Assembly: GCA_024114885.1 (NCBI GenBank)
Contig: CP099427.1
Coordinates: 682,001-746,000, forward strand
DNA: 64,000 nt
Source of the DNA: Septoria linicola
Taxonomy: Eukaryota; Ascomycota; Dothideomycetes; Mycosphaerellales; Mycosphaerellaceae
Direction: 5' to 3'
In this document: piece after piece, positions 42,718 through 54,836 of the stretch
How positions within the stretch are numbered: position 1 is the first letter of the stretch
How the letters are laid out: every line of letters starts with the position of its first letter
Notes under the pieces: generated by a model
The model's input: the letters and a program-made list of their open reading frames with translations, nothing else
Database searches by the model: none
Told to the model about the DNA's origin: nothing
Made by a program: the position numbers and the translations under genes

Positions 42718-44261
42718 ATGACAGATATTCAGAGCGCCAGGTCGTGGGCCCTATGGCGCAAAATCATAATAGTAATCTTCGTCGCTTGCTTTGCTTTCCT
42801 CAGGTGAGCTTTATTGATCTGGATTCTCCCCGATGCCCCTTCATGCCGCCATTCGCTGACACTCGCTCACCACCAGCACATTCGCCGCGTCGATCATCGC
42901 TCCTGCACGCCAACAAATTCAAGATCACTTCTCTGTTTCACGGACAGCATCTGTTCTCCCCTTCGCGCTCTTCAATCTTGGTCTAGCCGGGGCTCCGTCA
43001 TCGGGTCTCCAGTCAGCAAGACCCATGGCCGACAAGTAGTTTACCTGGTGGTCATGCCAGCGCTGCTGATCTTCATGATGGCATGCGGATTCTCGCCCAA
43101 TTTCGCGAGTTTGCTGGTGTTCAGGTTTATTGGCGGGTTGTGTGGGAGTCCGGGGCTTACGTTGGCTTCGTCGACGATAGCGGATTTGTTTGAGCCGGGG
43201 AGAGCGAGAGGTGTGGCGTTGTTCTGTTATTACTCGATGCCTTGGTTGGGGTCTGTCCTTGGGTGCGTTTTCCATGAGAGATTGAGCGGGTTTGGAATTG
43301 AACGTTGTGCTGACGTCTGAGCAGGCCGTTGATTGGATTTCTCGTGGTGGCGGAGAAGACATGGGAATGGACGCAGTGGGTCTTCCTGTTCATTGCCGTT
43401 CCGATTGCTCTTCCTGGTCTGGCCCTTCTACGGGAGTCGAAACAGAGTATCCTCGACAAGCGGGCGTCTCGAGCACGACAAATGTCGATGGACGAGAGAA
43501 AAGATTCGCGAGGCCTACTGTCGCGCATCCGTGATAGCCTTGCTACTGTTCCGCAATACGTCCAGTCATCACTCCTACGCCCATTATCAATGCTGTTCAC
43601 CGAGCTGATCGTGGGCTTGGTCTGCCTCTACGCCGGGTTCAACTTCGGTCTCATCTACGCGCTCGTGATCGTCTTTCCGGACATATTCGCAGCCGCATAT
43701 TCCTTCAACGAAGTCCAGCAAGGGCTAGCATTTCTCGGGCTCATCGTTGGATGCATACTGGGACCAGCTCTGCTCATCGCAGATGGAGAACTCATAGAAA
43801 GGAAGAAGAGAGGGCGTGTCGATCATGAGAAGCAATCATCCACCGATAAGCTGAGCCCGGAGGTGAGATTGCATGGCGCCATGATTGGAGCTGTTCTTCT
43901 GCCTACTGGTCTGATTATCTTTGCCTGGACAGCTCGTCCAGGAATCAGCTTTCTGGTACCGATCTTTGCCTCAACATTAATTACCTTGGGAGCTTTGACG
44001 ATCTACGTCTCGACATCGGCGTATGTGGTGGATGTCTATGGTCCGAGATATGGTGCCTCTGCAAACGCAGCGAGTTCTATTTCAAGGTACACTTTAGCGG
44101 CTGCAATTCCATTGTTTATCCTTCAGATGTATGATGGACTGGGCGTCGGATGGGCGACGAGTGTGCTTGCTCTTTGCGCAGTCATCATGCTGCCTATACC
44201 GTTCTGTTTCTACAGATGGGGCCCTCAGATACGTAGTCGGTGCAAGTATCAGACGGAATAG
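42718..44261 (+). pseudogene. MFS transporter (DHA1 type) with one frameshift
   Basis: Exons 42718..42803, 42877..43262 and 43325..44261, with introns GTGAGC/CGCTGAC/CACCAG and GTGCGT/TGCTGACG/GAGCAG. The N terminus reads ALWRKIIIVIFVACFAFL then STFAASIIAPARQQI. Later motifs include SPVSKTHGRQVVYL (loop 2-3 signature), LVFRFIGGLCGSPGLTLAS and DLFEPGRARGVAL, typical drug:H+ antiporter-1 family. The frame changes once, at about 42991-42998 between NLGLAG and VIGSPVSK, consistent with one lost base near CCGGGGC. Restoring one base gives a 469-residue, 12-segment protein. Everything after the lesion is intact. Confidence 0.8.
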
Positions 44262-46677
44262 CAGATCAATGGTCGAGGTGACTGCAACTGCTGCGCTGCC
44301 ACCTGTTCTTGCAAGGCCAGGTTCTCAATCTTTGGCAAAAGGCAGACCTAAAGCCACCGACTCTCGACTCAGATGCTTTGACAAAAGCCAGAGGGCGCTG
44401 TTGTAGTGTGAGGATACCAGAACCCCTATAGGGTATGGAGACCTACGTGTACGTGTACGTATACGCTCAACGAATCGATTCTGGAGGATTGCTGTTTCGG
44501 AGCCGAGACCTGTTCGTGCTACATATGATCCTGCCATTCATCCTCAGGCGTCGATCGCGGCGCTTCCGATATGTGAGGCCAGAAGTTAGGCCGCGCCGAG
44601 CAAGCGAGGTGTGATGTGTCGCAGGAACTCCCAAAAGGCATGCGACTCACGCTTCAGCCCTACAAGGCATCTTGCTGACGCATCCCGGATCGACAGGGCG
44701 CGATAAAATACTAAAGACGCGCACTTCACATGTCATGCGGTCTTGCGCGACTTTGTGACGCCCGGACTCTTACATGCAACAGGGTGCTTGGTGCAGATGC
44801 TCATGACGCTTTGGAAGCCCACCAGTCATTCGTGTCCGAGGCTCGGCATGTTTAGGGTGTACGTGCCCGAGTGGTATTCTGCCGTATTCCCAAGTGGTCA
44901 AGATCTCGTGACTGCGTGCGTCCTCTGAATCCAGGGATAGACATCCAGCGTCAACGAGCTTGTGTTGCTGCCAGGAACAGAATGGCTTTGCAGCCAGATG
45001 AGACGCTCGCAATGGCTTTGTAAGTATGGAGATCGCAGAGCTACCATAGCATTTGTGCTCCATCGACGAACACCGGCCGTGAATGTCTGCTCCTGGAGGA
45101 GTGAACCTGCATGAGGCTCATCGTTCGGCTCCTCTTGGTGATGCTAGGAGAATTGTCAGAGCCTTGTGGATCACTGTAGGGCTTAGCTCGTAAGTAGTGC
45201 TGCATTTGAAGATCGGAGTACTCCATCTTTGTACGCCGCCTCACGTGGGAGACAAAGGAACGAGTCTGGTTGGCTGCTCGAGGAACACGGCCAAGTACAC
45301 GGCCACCTCAAAGGATTTTCCCTTCGGAGAGTGCTGCTCGAGCGGCTTTGCCTTTCATTGCAGGTCTCAGAGACCAAGCATAGGGCAGCATTGCGCTGCG
45401 CCTCTTTCAGCTCTGGTACAGTAAACTTCGTGTTCGTTGGCCGCTCAAGCTGAAGAGTGCACCAACATCGTGTCGCTGTATCTAGAGTAACGGCTTGACT
45501 GAGCCCGACTCATGCACGTACGGCAGTAGCTGGATGGACATCTTCCAATGCAAGCCGTACAGCCGCAGGTACAGAAGTGTAACTTAACTTAGTAGGTCCA
45601 GCTGGCAGTTTTCAGCTCGGCACTCGGCTTGTCATGGTGGTCTGTGCTGATACCGGTGTAGCTCTCACTCTTCCCTTCTCGAACTCGCAGCAGAACAGTC
45701 ACCTTTCTCCGTTTCCTGCTGCTGCGCATTCGATTTGAGACCTCTGTCAACGGCTGCAGCTAATGTCACGCACGTCGGAGTCACCAATGTCGCGCATTTG
45801 GTTGCGCTGCACGCTGCGCTACCCGCGTCCTGCCATCCGCTTTCCAGGCATCATTCCATCCTGAGGCTATTGGTGGTTGCTGCCTGCCTATGGCCGCCCA
45901 TATTCACTTTCCAGCTGGCGGTCATGGCGCGTGCGCGTGCTCACTGGTCTGTCCCTGTCCCTGGTCCTTCGGTGTCTACCTTCAGTGCCAGCTAAGTCAC
46001 TCGCTGCCGTAGCGGCTTGTCGTTTCCACTGTCCGTGCTAACGCGATCAGAAGGAAGCCTTCCCTCATGCCTGTCATCCTTCACCTACCGCCTCTTTCGT
46101 CTTAGTCGCGTATCTCCAGGCTCATCGCCACCATGGTCACCAACAAATGAGAAGGCATTGTCGTCGTCACTTCAAAAGGCATCCAAATGCCTACCTTGTG
46201 TGACTGAAGTTGGTACCCACATCGCTGAAGGGCAATGCACCTTTGTATGGACCAGTGACTCGATGCTCCGCCCGTTAGAGCTGGCGGGCGACTGAGGCCG
46301 CTGGTAGTCACGGACTCAGAGCACTGCCTGTAAGGCAGAACAGGTCAGTGTCCAATGGTCTGTCTCTTTTCTCAGTCCTCACATATATCCCGCCTTCAAT
46401 GCCCTCATCTCCTTCTATCCTCATCTTCAGTCAATCACAACAGAGCAGCACAACAGATCTTGAACCAGCACACTCGACCCAGCTAGCCAGAGACCTTACT
46501 GCACAAGCAAGACCTGACTCGATCCAACACCAATCTTAAGACATCGACACCATCGACAACATCCGCAACACAGTGTACAACCTTGGCTGCGATCAACAAC
46601 CTCCAATCTTTCAAGTAGCTTCGCGTCATCTGGCACAAAGCGCTCAAGGTCCTCCTCCCAATAATCGTCTTCTCACC
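44262..46677. other. Long intergenic stretch
   Basis: 2.4 kb without a supportable gene. A 22-bp TACGTG-type microrepeat lies near 44443-44465. The last 250 bp have a CA-rich, CT-rich composition like a fungal leader for the small frame at 46678. Confidence 0.5.
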
Positions 46678-46806
46678 ATGACACCTCAACCTCGCGACCC
46701 TCCAGACAGCGGCCGCCTTTACGCTACGGCTGGACGTCGAACCCGCCGCATTACTGGCATGTCGAATGACCCGACGCCTCGAGACCCTCCATCCAGCCGT
46801 CGCTAA
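46678..46806 (+). CDS. Possible 42-residue protein with PRDPP repeat
   Basis: A short frame opens at TCACCATGAC, a good fungal start context, after a long ATG-poor, CA/CT-rich leader. It encodes MTPQPRDPPDSGRLYATAG, an arginine-rich middle, and ends DPTPRDPPSSRR. The first and last thirds repeat a PRDPP element. No domain or homolog is recognised, so this rests on context and internal repetition only. Confidence 0.4.
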   Translation: MTPQPRDPPDSGRLYATAGRRTRRITGMSNDPTPRDPPSSRR

Positions 46807-47967
46807 GCAGTCTGAAGATACTGCTGGGAGTGACGGCTGGGCCGCAGGAACTTCACTCTCATGGCCCTTCGAACGCTCTTATATAGAGTATCAATGGGTG
46901 GCCTAATCACAACCGGTGACCCATATCAGGCTCCCGGAACAAACAAAAAACAAGAACCTTCTGCTACTGAGTCGCCTCCTGCCGTGCCGCACCTCACTCT
47001 CTGTGGCGGTACGACTCATCACCAACAACGAAGATGATTGGCATTTCCAGCAGGCAAACACGACATCATGATCCTCTGGCAGGACCTCATGACCTTTTTC
47101 ATCAAGCACACATCAAGGCGTCAACTTAGAGGAATTGTCTCACGACTCACTTTCATGACTGGATTACAAGCATAGCAAGCGGCGTTTGGGTTGCAGAGGC
47201 AACAACACATCTGCGGAGGGATCATTACTGAGGGAGGACTATTTCAGTCCCGTCGCATTATCATGGAGTTTTTGGAAATAGACGGATGGGCCAGTTCTTG
47301 CATCAAGTGCGGAAGGGGAAACTTGGTCGGCGGCGTAGAGGTCGCTCGTGGACCAGAATCGATTGTGGTTTGAAGTTGCTGTTACTAGACTTGCTATGAC
47401 ATCGCTCACACGATAAGAATCAATCATTCGCGTACACTGAAGCTTCCTCTTCCCAAACTCAGACATTGTTGGCTTCTGAGTCACCATGCCCTTTGCAGTG
47501 AAGTCCTCTGCTATCCAACACGAGTGTGACTCGACCTGTGACGTGCAGTGACAGACAAGAGCGGCCAGCAGTCACGAGCACCCATGCGGCCTCTGAACGT
47601 GAACTGTGAGTCTGCATTGAGCGCTGTGCCTGTTCGCCACCGTCCGTGCGCAAGCAGGCCGCCGACAGGGCCGTCCACTAACGAAGAAAAGGGATGGAAA
47701 GTAGTCTGACTAGGATGAGCCTGTCTGGCAAAGTCGACAAGTGAAGTCGAAGGATTTTTTGAGGCCGCCGTGTTGATGCCTGCAGTCGGGTCATCGGATT
47801 CACCGGGCGAGAAAGGGCAAGCGCGATCGGGTGTTCTTCCGGCTTGGAAGGATGCGAATGGGAGTGTAGGGTAAGACGAGCACAACTGTTTCCTAGTGAC
47901 ACGCCGCGCTTGGTGAATAGTATACAGTAATTGTACAAGATGTTGTCTACAGGATATGTGCAGGAGT
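46807..47967. other. Intergenic, nothing recognised
   Basis: 3' flanks of the small frame and of the methionyl-tRNA synthetase gene. A 155-codon minus-strand frame here has no domain. Confidence 0.5.
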
Positions 47968-49815
47968 CTAGAAATCACTCGTCAAAGGCGGAAACAACAG
48001 TCCCTTTTCTCCCTTACCAATCTCACACAGCGGCACGCCAAAACCATCGTCTTTGCCCACTTGACACCACTCCCAGCTTCTTCTGTCTTCTGCTACGCCT
48101 AGCATATCGAGTTGACGCTTCGAAGCAGCAGGCATGAAGGGCTGCAGCATAATGCCGACGAGCCGGAGAGATTCTGCAGCGAGATATATGCTTCTGTCAA
48201 TTTCTGCTTCCAATGCTTCCATAGAAGTGCCGGCTTTTCGTAAATCGTCGAGTTCTTGACCTGTGGTATCTGCCATTGCTGTACGGAGTTGCGTGACGCG
48301 TGTCCAGGGAGAAGAGGTCTGCAACATCTGGTTCGTGTCGTAGACGATTTTCATGATTCGCTGCAGGGCTTTGTTGGGGAGGAGTTGGCGCATGAGCTCA
48401 TCGACTTGTGCTGGTGCTTTTCCGAGCGAGCGGTGGAAGTTTCGCATGTAAGCTTCGCCTTCGTCTGCAATGGCGGAGATGTCGGATTGAGACGGGTTCG
48501 CGTAGAGCTTGACTGCGCGCTCGACGTCCCAGCCTCTGCCTCTTAAGATGCGCGCGAGCAGGTTTCCGAGTCCACCTTGCAGGCCTTTCTTGTATTTCTC
48601 GATGATGAAGCTGTTGTCGTAGTCCGCGTCATCTGCGATGCCGCCTTGATGGATGAGGTACCACCGCAAAGGGTCAATACCGAAACGCTCGAGGGCGAAG
48701 AACGGATTCACGCCATTGCCGCTGCTCTTTGCCATCTTTTGCTTTCCAAGTGTCCAATGTGCGTGAGTCAGCACTTGTTTGTGGATTGGTAGATCGAGCG
48801 CCATGAGGAAGGCAGGCCAGTAGATGCAGTGGAAGCGCACAATGTCCTTGCCCACAACTTGTACATTTGGTGGAAAGCCACGAGACGACTCTTGACCTGG
48901 CGTGAAAGGATAGCCCACCGCAGTCGCATAGTTGAGAAGAGCGTCAAGCCATACGTAGATGGTTTGTGACTCGTCGGTAGGAACCCGCACGCCCCACGAC
49001 AGTCTGTCCGTGGGCCTAGAAATCGACAGGTCTTCCAGTCCAGCCGTGACTTGTGTCACCACATCATCCATTCTCGCCTTGGGCACAATGTAATCTGGAT
49101 TCTCCTCGTAGAATCGCAACAGCTTCTCGCGGAAATCACTAAGCCGGAAATGATAATTCGCCTCGCTCGTCCATTCCACTTCCTTCCCAGTCTCAACACT
49201 AGCCATAATCTTCCGCCCAGTCTCCGGCTCCACAATGAGGTGCACTGAACTTGCAGGACAGAACGTCTCGTCAGAAACACTATACCACCCTTCATGCTTG
49301 CTTTCGTATATGTGCCCACGTTCTTCTAGCATCTGCCATGCATACTCCACGCCCTCTTTATGCTGCTTATCTGTCGTCCGAATGAAGATCTCATTGCTGA
49401 TGCCCACCTGTCCAGCAAGATTTCTGAACACCTCAGCGCCTTTGTCCACGAATTCCTGAGGTTCCATGCCCGCTTTTTCAGCTGCGCGCTGAAGCTTCAT
49501 GCCGTGCTCGTCTGTTCCTGTGAGCAGGACAGCTTTCCGACCTTTTAAGACTTGCCATCTTTTGAGGACATCTGCCAGAATCATGGTATACATATGACCG
49601 ACATGCGGGTCGGCATTGACGTAGAATATCGGAGTCGTGACATAGTATGGCTTCTCATCTTGCTTTCCAATCGCGTTCGAGGTCGCCAGATTGCGGATCC
49701 ATGGCTGTTGTGCGCCGAGGCGATGTTGACAGATCCATTGTGGTCGCCACCGCCGGCTGATGAGAGATTGCAGGGGCGTGAGATGCTGCGTGGCAGCATG
49801 TATGCGTGAGCGCAT
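47968..49815 (-). CDS. MSM1: Methionyl-tRNA synthetase, mitochondrial
   Basis: 615 residues, single exon. The first 50 residues are Arg-rich with few acidic residues, a likely mitochondrial targeting sequence. The class I catalytic core follows: YVTTPIFYVNADPHVGHMY with the HIGH motif (residues 71-74), TGTDEHGMK, WYSVSDETF, IYVWLDALLNY, and the KMSKS loop as KMAKSSGN. An anticodon-binding helical domain follows. It lacks the C-terminal extensions of cytosolic forms. It attaches methionine to tRNA-Met in mitochondria. Frame intact; its start is 112 bp from the divergent F-box gene. Confidence 0.95.
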   Translation of the reverse strand: MRSRIHAATQHLTPLQSLISRRWRPQWICQHRLGAQQPWIRNLATSNAIGKQDEKPYYVTTPIFYVNADPHVGHMYTMILADVLKRWQVLKGRKAVLLTGTDEHGMKLQRAAEKAGMEPQEFVDKGAEVFRNLAGQVGISNEIFIRTTDKQHKEGVEYAWQMLEERGHIYESKHEGWYSVSDETFCPASSVHLIVEPETGRKIMASVETGKEVEWTSEANYHFRLSDFREKLLRFYEENPDYIVPKARMDDVVTQVTAGLEDLSISRPTDRLSWGVRVPTDESQTIYVWLDALLNYATAVGYPFTPGQESSRGFPPNVQVVGKDIVRFHCIYWPAFLMALDLPIHKQVLTHAHWTLGKQKMAKSSGNGVNPFFALERFGIDPLRWYLIHQGGIADDADYDNSFIIEKYKKGLQGGLGNLLARILRGRGWDVERAVKLYANPSQSDISAIADEGEAYMRNFHRSLGKAPAQVDELMRQLLPNKALQRIMKIVYDTNQMLQTSSPWTRVTQLRTAMADTTGQELDDLRKAGTSMEALEAEIDRSIYLAAESLRLVGIMLQPFMPAASKRQLDMLGVAEDRRSWEWCQVGKDDGFGVPLCEIGKGEKGLLFPPLTSDF

Positions 49816-49927
49816 CGCGAAGGATGGTATTTACTCATTGGACTCTCGCAGAAATGGAAGAAGCTCGAGAGCTTCGAGAGCTTGGGCCAGCTTGCGGCCG
49901 AGGCCCGTTTACATATCATCGACGACT
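49816..49927. promoter_or_regulatory. Short divergent promoter, synthetase and F-box genes
   Basis: Only 112 bp separate the two start codons, so both promoters overlap or sit within leaders. No TATA box seen. Confidence 0.5.
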
Positions 49928-50610
49928 ATGCTGCTGCCCTCCTCCTCTATGCCTAATACCTACATGACAATGGCTCTTCCGAATTTGCCAGAAGAGCTAT
50001 TGCTTCACATTTTCACCTTCGTCGAGCCTCAAGAGCTCTGGCTATCTATTCGTGGCGTCTCGAAGTTGTTCAGTCGCATCATCGAATCCCACCTCAAGAC
50101 CTCTGCCGCTCCGTACTTCGTTATAGGCGTCAACTACACTCTAGGAGCTGGCGCTCATCATCGCTGGTAGGTGCATGAGCCTCTGAATTACCCATTCATG
50201 CTGACCATATCAGGTACGATGTCCGCGCAAGCGTATTTCTGTCCTACAACTCGATAGACAGGGAGAATGACGACTTGGCTTTCTTCGACAAGATGACTGT
50301 CCATCCTGAGCCTTACTACGACCGTGCTATAAAGAAATGGAAGGAAATCGCAGCTACAGGAACTGATCCCGAAACGATGTGGCGAGTACAGCTACGCAAT
50401 GGCAATCCTAGGACGTGTGAGATGCGGTTCATCAAAGTGCCGAGCACTGTGATCTCAGAGAAAGGTGTAACTTGTGCCTGGAAAGAGCTACTGACAGCTT
50501 ACTTTCAAGCTTGCAGAGCAGCAGAGCCTGTCGCTGCAGGCGTGAGTGAGCTAACGACACCAGCGTCACTTCATGCTGCAGCGATTAGCTATGTACGTGG
50601 GACAAGCTAG
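49928..50610 (+). CDS. F-box protein
   Basis: Exons 49928..50166 and 50214..50610 give 211 residues; the 47-nt intron has GTAGGT, TGCTGACC and TCAG, and the TGG codon spans the junction. The N-terminal F-box is clear: LPNLPEELLLHIFTFVEPQELWLSIRGVSKLF (residues about 17-48). The rest has no named repeat; it includes HHRWYDVRASVF and a Trp/Lys-rich helical segment. F-box proteins recruit substrates to SCF ubiquitin ligases through Skp1; the partner is unknown. An ATG at 49970 (MALPNLPEE) is an alternative start. Confidence 0.85.
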
Positions 50611-50776
50611 CGGATGTCTGCCGATTCGATGCAGGCAGTGAGAAAGAAGGGAAGGTAAAGTCAGACATGGCTTGTTCTGGTGGATCGTGGGCGATGTATT
50701 GTGGCACTTTATGACTTGCGCCGCTACGAGCTTGTTATCTATAATCATTCAGCTTTGCTTGGAAACAACAATGCTT

Positions 50777-52030
50777 CTACGACTGAGAGGCCAAGAGCTC
50801 GGCATGTCCATCCACGGCGCCTTCAGGAAGAGTCGCGCACTTGTCGAGGAACAGCTTGTTGGCTTGCTTCCAGACACGAGCGTTCTGCCAGTCCTTCAGC
50901 TCAAGAAGACTTGGCAGCAGAGCAGAGCTGAAAGCCTCAGAAGCCTCACGAGGAAGCAGAGATGGGAGGTGGTCGATGCTGATAACACTGAGCGGCAGGT
51001 CGTTGGCTTCTGCTGAAAGCTTGACTGGCACGGTCGGCTGGTCGAAAGTGGTGTTGATGTCGTAGATCGGGATCGGGTTGTGTGGATTTGTGGTATCGCA
51101 AGACACGTCGCAAACAACACTCAGCTTGCGGTTAGGCGAAGCGAGCGAGGACTGATCGATAAATGGTGGGATCTTGGCCGACAGGTAGATGCAGTTGACA
51201 AACACATCGGACTCGATAATCTCCTGGTATGGGCCTGGCTTGGCCTTGGTTTCATCAATATCCCACTTGATGATGTCTTCCACGCCAGCCTTGATGGCGA
51301 GGTCAACGGCACCGCGCCCGCATCTTCCAAGAGATCCGATCACCAGTATACGAGGGAGTCGTCCAGCCTTGGCCTTGCCAGCCTCGATGTGCTTCTTCAC
51401 ATCGTCAATGAGCAGGCCTTCGTTCTCGTAAGGCGTGACGCCGGGCAGAGGAGAGTCCTTTCCGTGCACAAGTTGGTGTGCCCAGGTCATCAACGCAAGA
51501 GCTGCACCTGCAAAGCCAGCGTGCTGCGAAAGGTTAGTGTCTTATATGATATCGTCCTTTTGTAGCACATACGTAGCCAAAAGCAGCGACACGTCTGCCA
51601 TTCTCGTCCTCCAAGAATTCCAGATCCAAGAGCGTGCCCTTGCCTGTTGGGAATCTGCTCAGGACCTTGTCCCAGCCGCCTTGTCCCTTGTAGCAATGAG
51701 CGAATTGGACGTGCTATAATTCCGTTAGTCTGTTATGGAGATCGCTTCTTCACGGCGACTCACAATGTGCTTGAGTGGGAAGTCCTCCTCGGGTAGTTCC
51801 TTCAAGCCAACAATGATGTGCTCTTTTGGTGCTTCTGTCCATGAGCCAGTTGGGACAAGACTGGCTCCAGTACCCTCATATTCTGTATCAGGAAAGATGC
51901 TCAATGGTGAGCGTTCAACATTGACGGTATAGCCCGCATCAACGAGCTTCTTAGCAATTGTCGGTGTGACAGCCGAGCGATGCTCTAATGGCTTGGTCTC
52001 TGCGCGAACGTGGAGTACTGTGCCGGACAT
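50777..52030 (-). CDS. LYS1: Saccharopine dehydrogenase (NAD+, L-lysine-forming)
   Basis: Exons 52030..51764, 51713..51573 and 51523..50777 give 384 residues. Introns have GTGAGT/TTATAG and GTATGT/CGCAG, and all frames fit. The sequence follows the fungal Lys1 family: VLHVRAETKPLEHRSAVTP at the start, EDFPLKHI, HVQFAHCYKGQGGW, then GRLPRILVIGSLGRCGRGAVDLA (NAD domain) and CDVSCDTTNPHNPIPIY. It catalyses the last step of lysine synthesis by the aminoadipate route, oxidative cleavage of saccharopine to lysine and 2-oxoglutarate. Length is close to the usual 370. Confidence 0.95.
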
Positions 52031-52549
52031 TTCGGTTCCTAGTTGTCTTGTTCAGTTTGAGATGGCAAGCTGTAAGCTGTTCTATCAATAATTCGTGATG
52101 AGCCAATGGCAAAAGATGCGTCACATCAACTTTTATGCTTGGCCTTGGCACGCTTCGGCAGGGATCTTTTGGCTGAACTCTTTTGCAGTCACCGCAGCGA
52201 AATGGCGGAGTTCCTCAATGCCGCACGTGTACAACAACACGGACGACGGGGTGCGCACAGCAGATATCTGTAACGATAGCATATTAGAAGAGACAAGATG
52301 AGCACAAGGTCTAAACTTTAGATAGACGTGAACCAATGCATTTGCTATCGATGTATCCTGTATCGACTTCATCACTTGCTGCCGAGGGTTGATCTTCATG
52401 TGCCAAATCGGCACTCACACACACTCTAATCGTACACATTCGCCAAAGACGCACAGAGCCAGCTGAGGCCTCTATCAAGGTATCCTTTTCCATTCCAACA
52501 CCCGCTTTATCCATTCACACATCGCCGTCTATTGCACGTTGTACACTGC
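52031..52549. promoter_or_regulatory. LYS1 promoter and GFA1 3' flank
   Basis: Within 100 bp of the LYS1 start are a CCAAT box at 52103-52107 and, at 52116-52124, atgcgtcac, which reads GTGACGCAT on the LYS1 strand and is one base off the Gcn4/CpcA-type TGACTCA core. A bZIP site for amino acid control is plausible but unproven. Confidence 0.3.
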
Positions 52550-54836
52550 TTACTCGACAGTGACAGACTTGGCCAAGTTACGCGGGAAGTCCACGTTGAG
52601 ACCCTCTGCGACAGCCAGCCAGTATGACATGAGCTGAAGAGGGATGACGTTGAGCAGGCCCTGCAGAACATCGATTGTGTGTGGGACCTCAATCTTGTCC
52701 GTCTTCTCACCTGGGAACTCCTTGTCGCCAGTGTTGCAGATGACGATCGGGCGTCCCTTACGAGCGATGACTTGCTGGTAGGCGTTGAGTGATTTTGCGA
52801 AAATTGGGTCGCGGGTGAGGATCATGACGATCGGGAGGTTCTCGTCCACGAGTGCGAGGACACCGTGCTTCAGCTCGCCAGACATGACAGCTTCGCAGTG
52901 AAGGTACGAGATTTCTTTGATCTTGAGTGCACCTGCAGGTGTGGTCAGTACTAGTGTCAATGGAAGAATCTTGATGGAACTCACCCTCGAGCGCTGTGGC
53001 GTGCTGAGCGCCACGTCCGAGAAGCAGCAGAGACTTCTGGTCCTTGAACTTCAGGCAGAGGTTCTTGATTTCCTGGTCCATCTTCAACAGCTCCTTGATC
53101 TGCTCGGAAATCTTGCTAAGGCCTTCCATGATTTCCAATCTCCTCTGTTGCTTGCTCGCGCGGTCCTCTGAGAGTAGGAGTGCGAACATGATCATGCACA
53201 CAAATTGAGATGTGTAGGCCTTGGTGGAGGCAACACCAATCTCTGGTCCGGCGTTGATGTGAACACCGCAGTGTGTCATGAGGGAGATGCTAGATCCAAC
53301 GACGTTGACGATACCCACAGTGAGAGCGCCGCGCTCCAAGCAGTAGCGCAGAGCCATGAGCGAGTCGGCAGTCTCACCAGATTGTGACACGAACACACAG
53401 GTGTCGTCACGGAACACTGGTGCTTGTCGGTCGAGGAAGTCGGAGGCCAGCTCAACAGAGATCGGGATCTCAGTCAACTCCTCAAACGCGCCACGCACAG
53501 CCATGCAGGAGTGGTAAGAAGTACCACAGGCGATGAATATGAGGCGTCGGCACCGACGGATTGTGCTGATGTATTGCTTGAGGCCACCCAGGTTGACCGT
53601 CTTCTCTTCGGCGTTCAGTCGACCACGCATGGCGTTGACCACAGACTCTGGCTGCTCGAAAATCTCCTTCTGCATGAAGTGGTCGAACTTTCCCTTCATG
53701 ATCTCTTGAAGCTCAATCTCCAGAGTCTGAATAGCACGGACGTTGCTAGTGCCATCTGTCTTGGACAGACGGTGGATGTTGAGCTGGCCCTCGTGAATGT
53801 GGGCAATGTCATCGTCCTCGAGGTACAGCACCTTCTTGGTGTGCTCGACAATGGCGGCTGGGTCGGAGGAGAGGAAGAACTCCGTTGGCTGTGGAACGCC
53901 ATCGTCGGAGAGGAAAGCTCGGGATTGGGAGCGGTGGAGGAGCGACTTGTCTGGAGGTGCGAGCAGACCAGCACCGAGCATGCCTGGGCTCTTCCTAACA
54001 GCCACATTCTGGCTTGCCTGCTCTGCTGGCAGCACATCACCGCCCTCGCCGAATTCGACATCGACAAAGTCGACCTTCATCTTCTTCTGTGTCTTCACAC
54101 CGACAACGAGCGGCGATCCCTTGCGGGCAGCTACGACTTCGCCTGGGTAGCGAACACTCTTCATGAGCAGACCGAATGCACCCTGGAGCTCCTTGATGAC
54201 TGCCTTGCAGAGAGTTGTGAAGTCAATGTTTGGGTGCTGGTCGTAGATGTACTTGGCCAGCTTCGCGATGGCCTCAGTGTCTGTCTCGGTCTCGAACTTG
54301 AAGCCCTTGCCCTCGAGCAGTACTCTGAGTTCCTTGTAGTTTGTGATGATGCCATTGTGCACGATGGCGAACTCCCACTTCGGGTCTGATCGGTGTGGAT
54401 GGCAGTTGACTCTGCTTGGAGGGCCGTGAGTGGCCCATCGGGTGTGTGCGATACCAGCGTGGTTGTCAAAGACCTTGGTCAGGTCTGGCTGCTCTGCGGC
54501 GATCAACTCCTTCAGCTTGGCGACCTTGCCAACCTCTTTGAATGCGAGCACCTCATTGCGCTTGTCGCCATCGATCGCGAGACCAGCTGAGTCGTAGCCT
54601 CTGTATTCGAGTCGCGCGAGACCTGAAACAAGCCATTGTCAGCGATTGACGCCCGGTTGTTGGAAGCAGGAAAGTGGGAAGAAATTGCACTGCACTGACC
54701 ATTGACAAGGGTATCGAGAATGAACTTGCGATCCTTCTCGACCAGGTAGTTGATGTACCCAAAGATTCCGCTGTGATGGTCGTCAGCCCAATGGTCCCGC
54801 ATTCAGCATAAACAACCACAGTCTCACTCACCACAT
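52550..54836 (-). CDS. GFA1: Glutamine:fructose-6-phosphate amidotransferase
   Basis: Exons 54836..54832, 54770..54700, 54622..52985 and 52932..52550 give 698 residues, the usual length. The first exon has only five coding bases; the codon of the catalytic Cys2 is split by intron 1 (ATG TG/C). The mature start CGIFGYINYLVEKDR and AGIAHTRWATHG define the glutaminase domain. The SIS isomerase domains follow with IACGTSYHSC, FVSQSGETADS, GPEIGVASTKAYTSQ and the C-terminal LAKSVTVE. It makes glucosamine-6-phosphate for chitin and glycosylation, the committed step of UDP-GlcNAc synthesis. Frame intact. Confidence 0.95.

Noticed and set aside
53424..54389. Long plus-strand open frame of 321 codons
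   Set aside because: It is the antisense of GFA1, which is certain on the minus strand. Leucine-rich antisense composition explains its openness.
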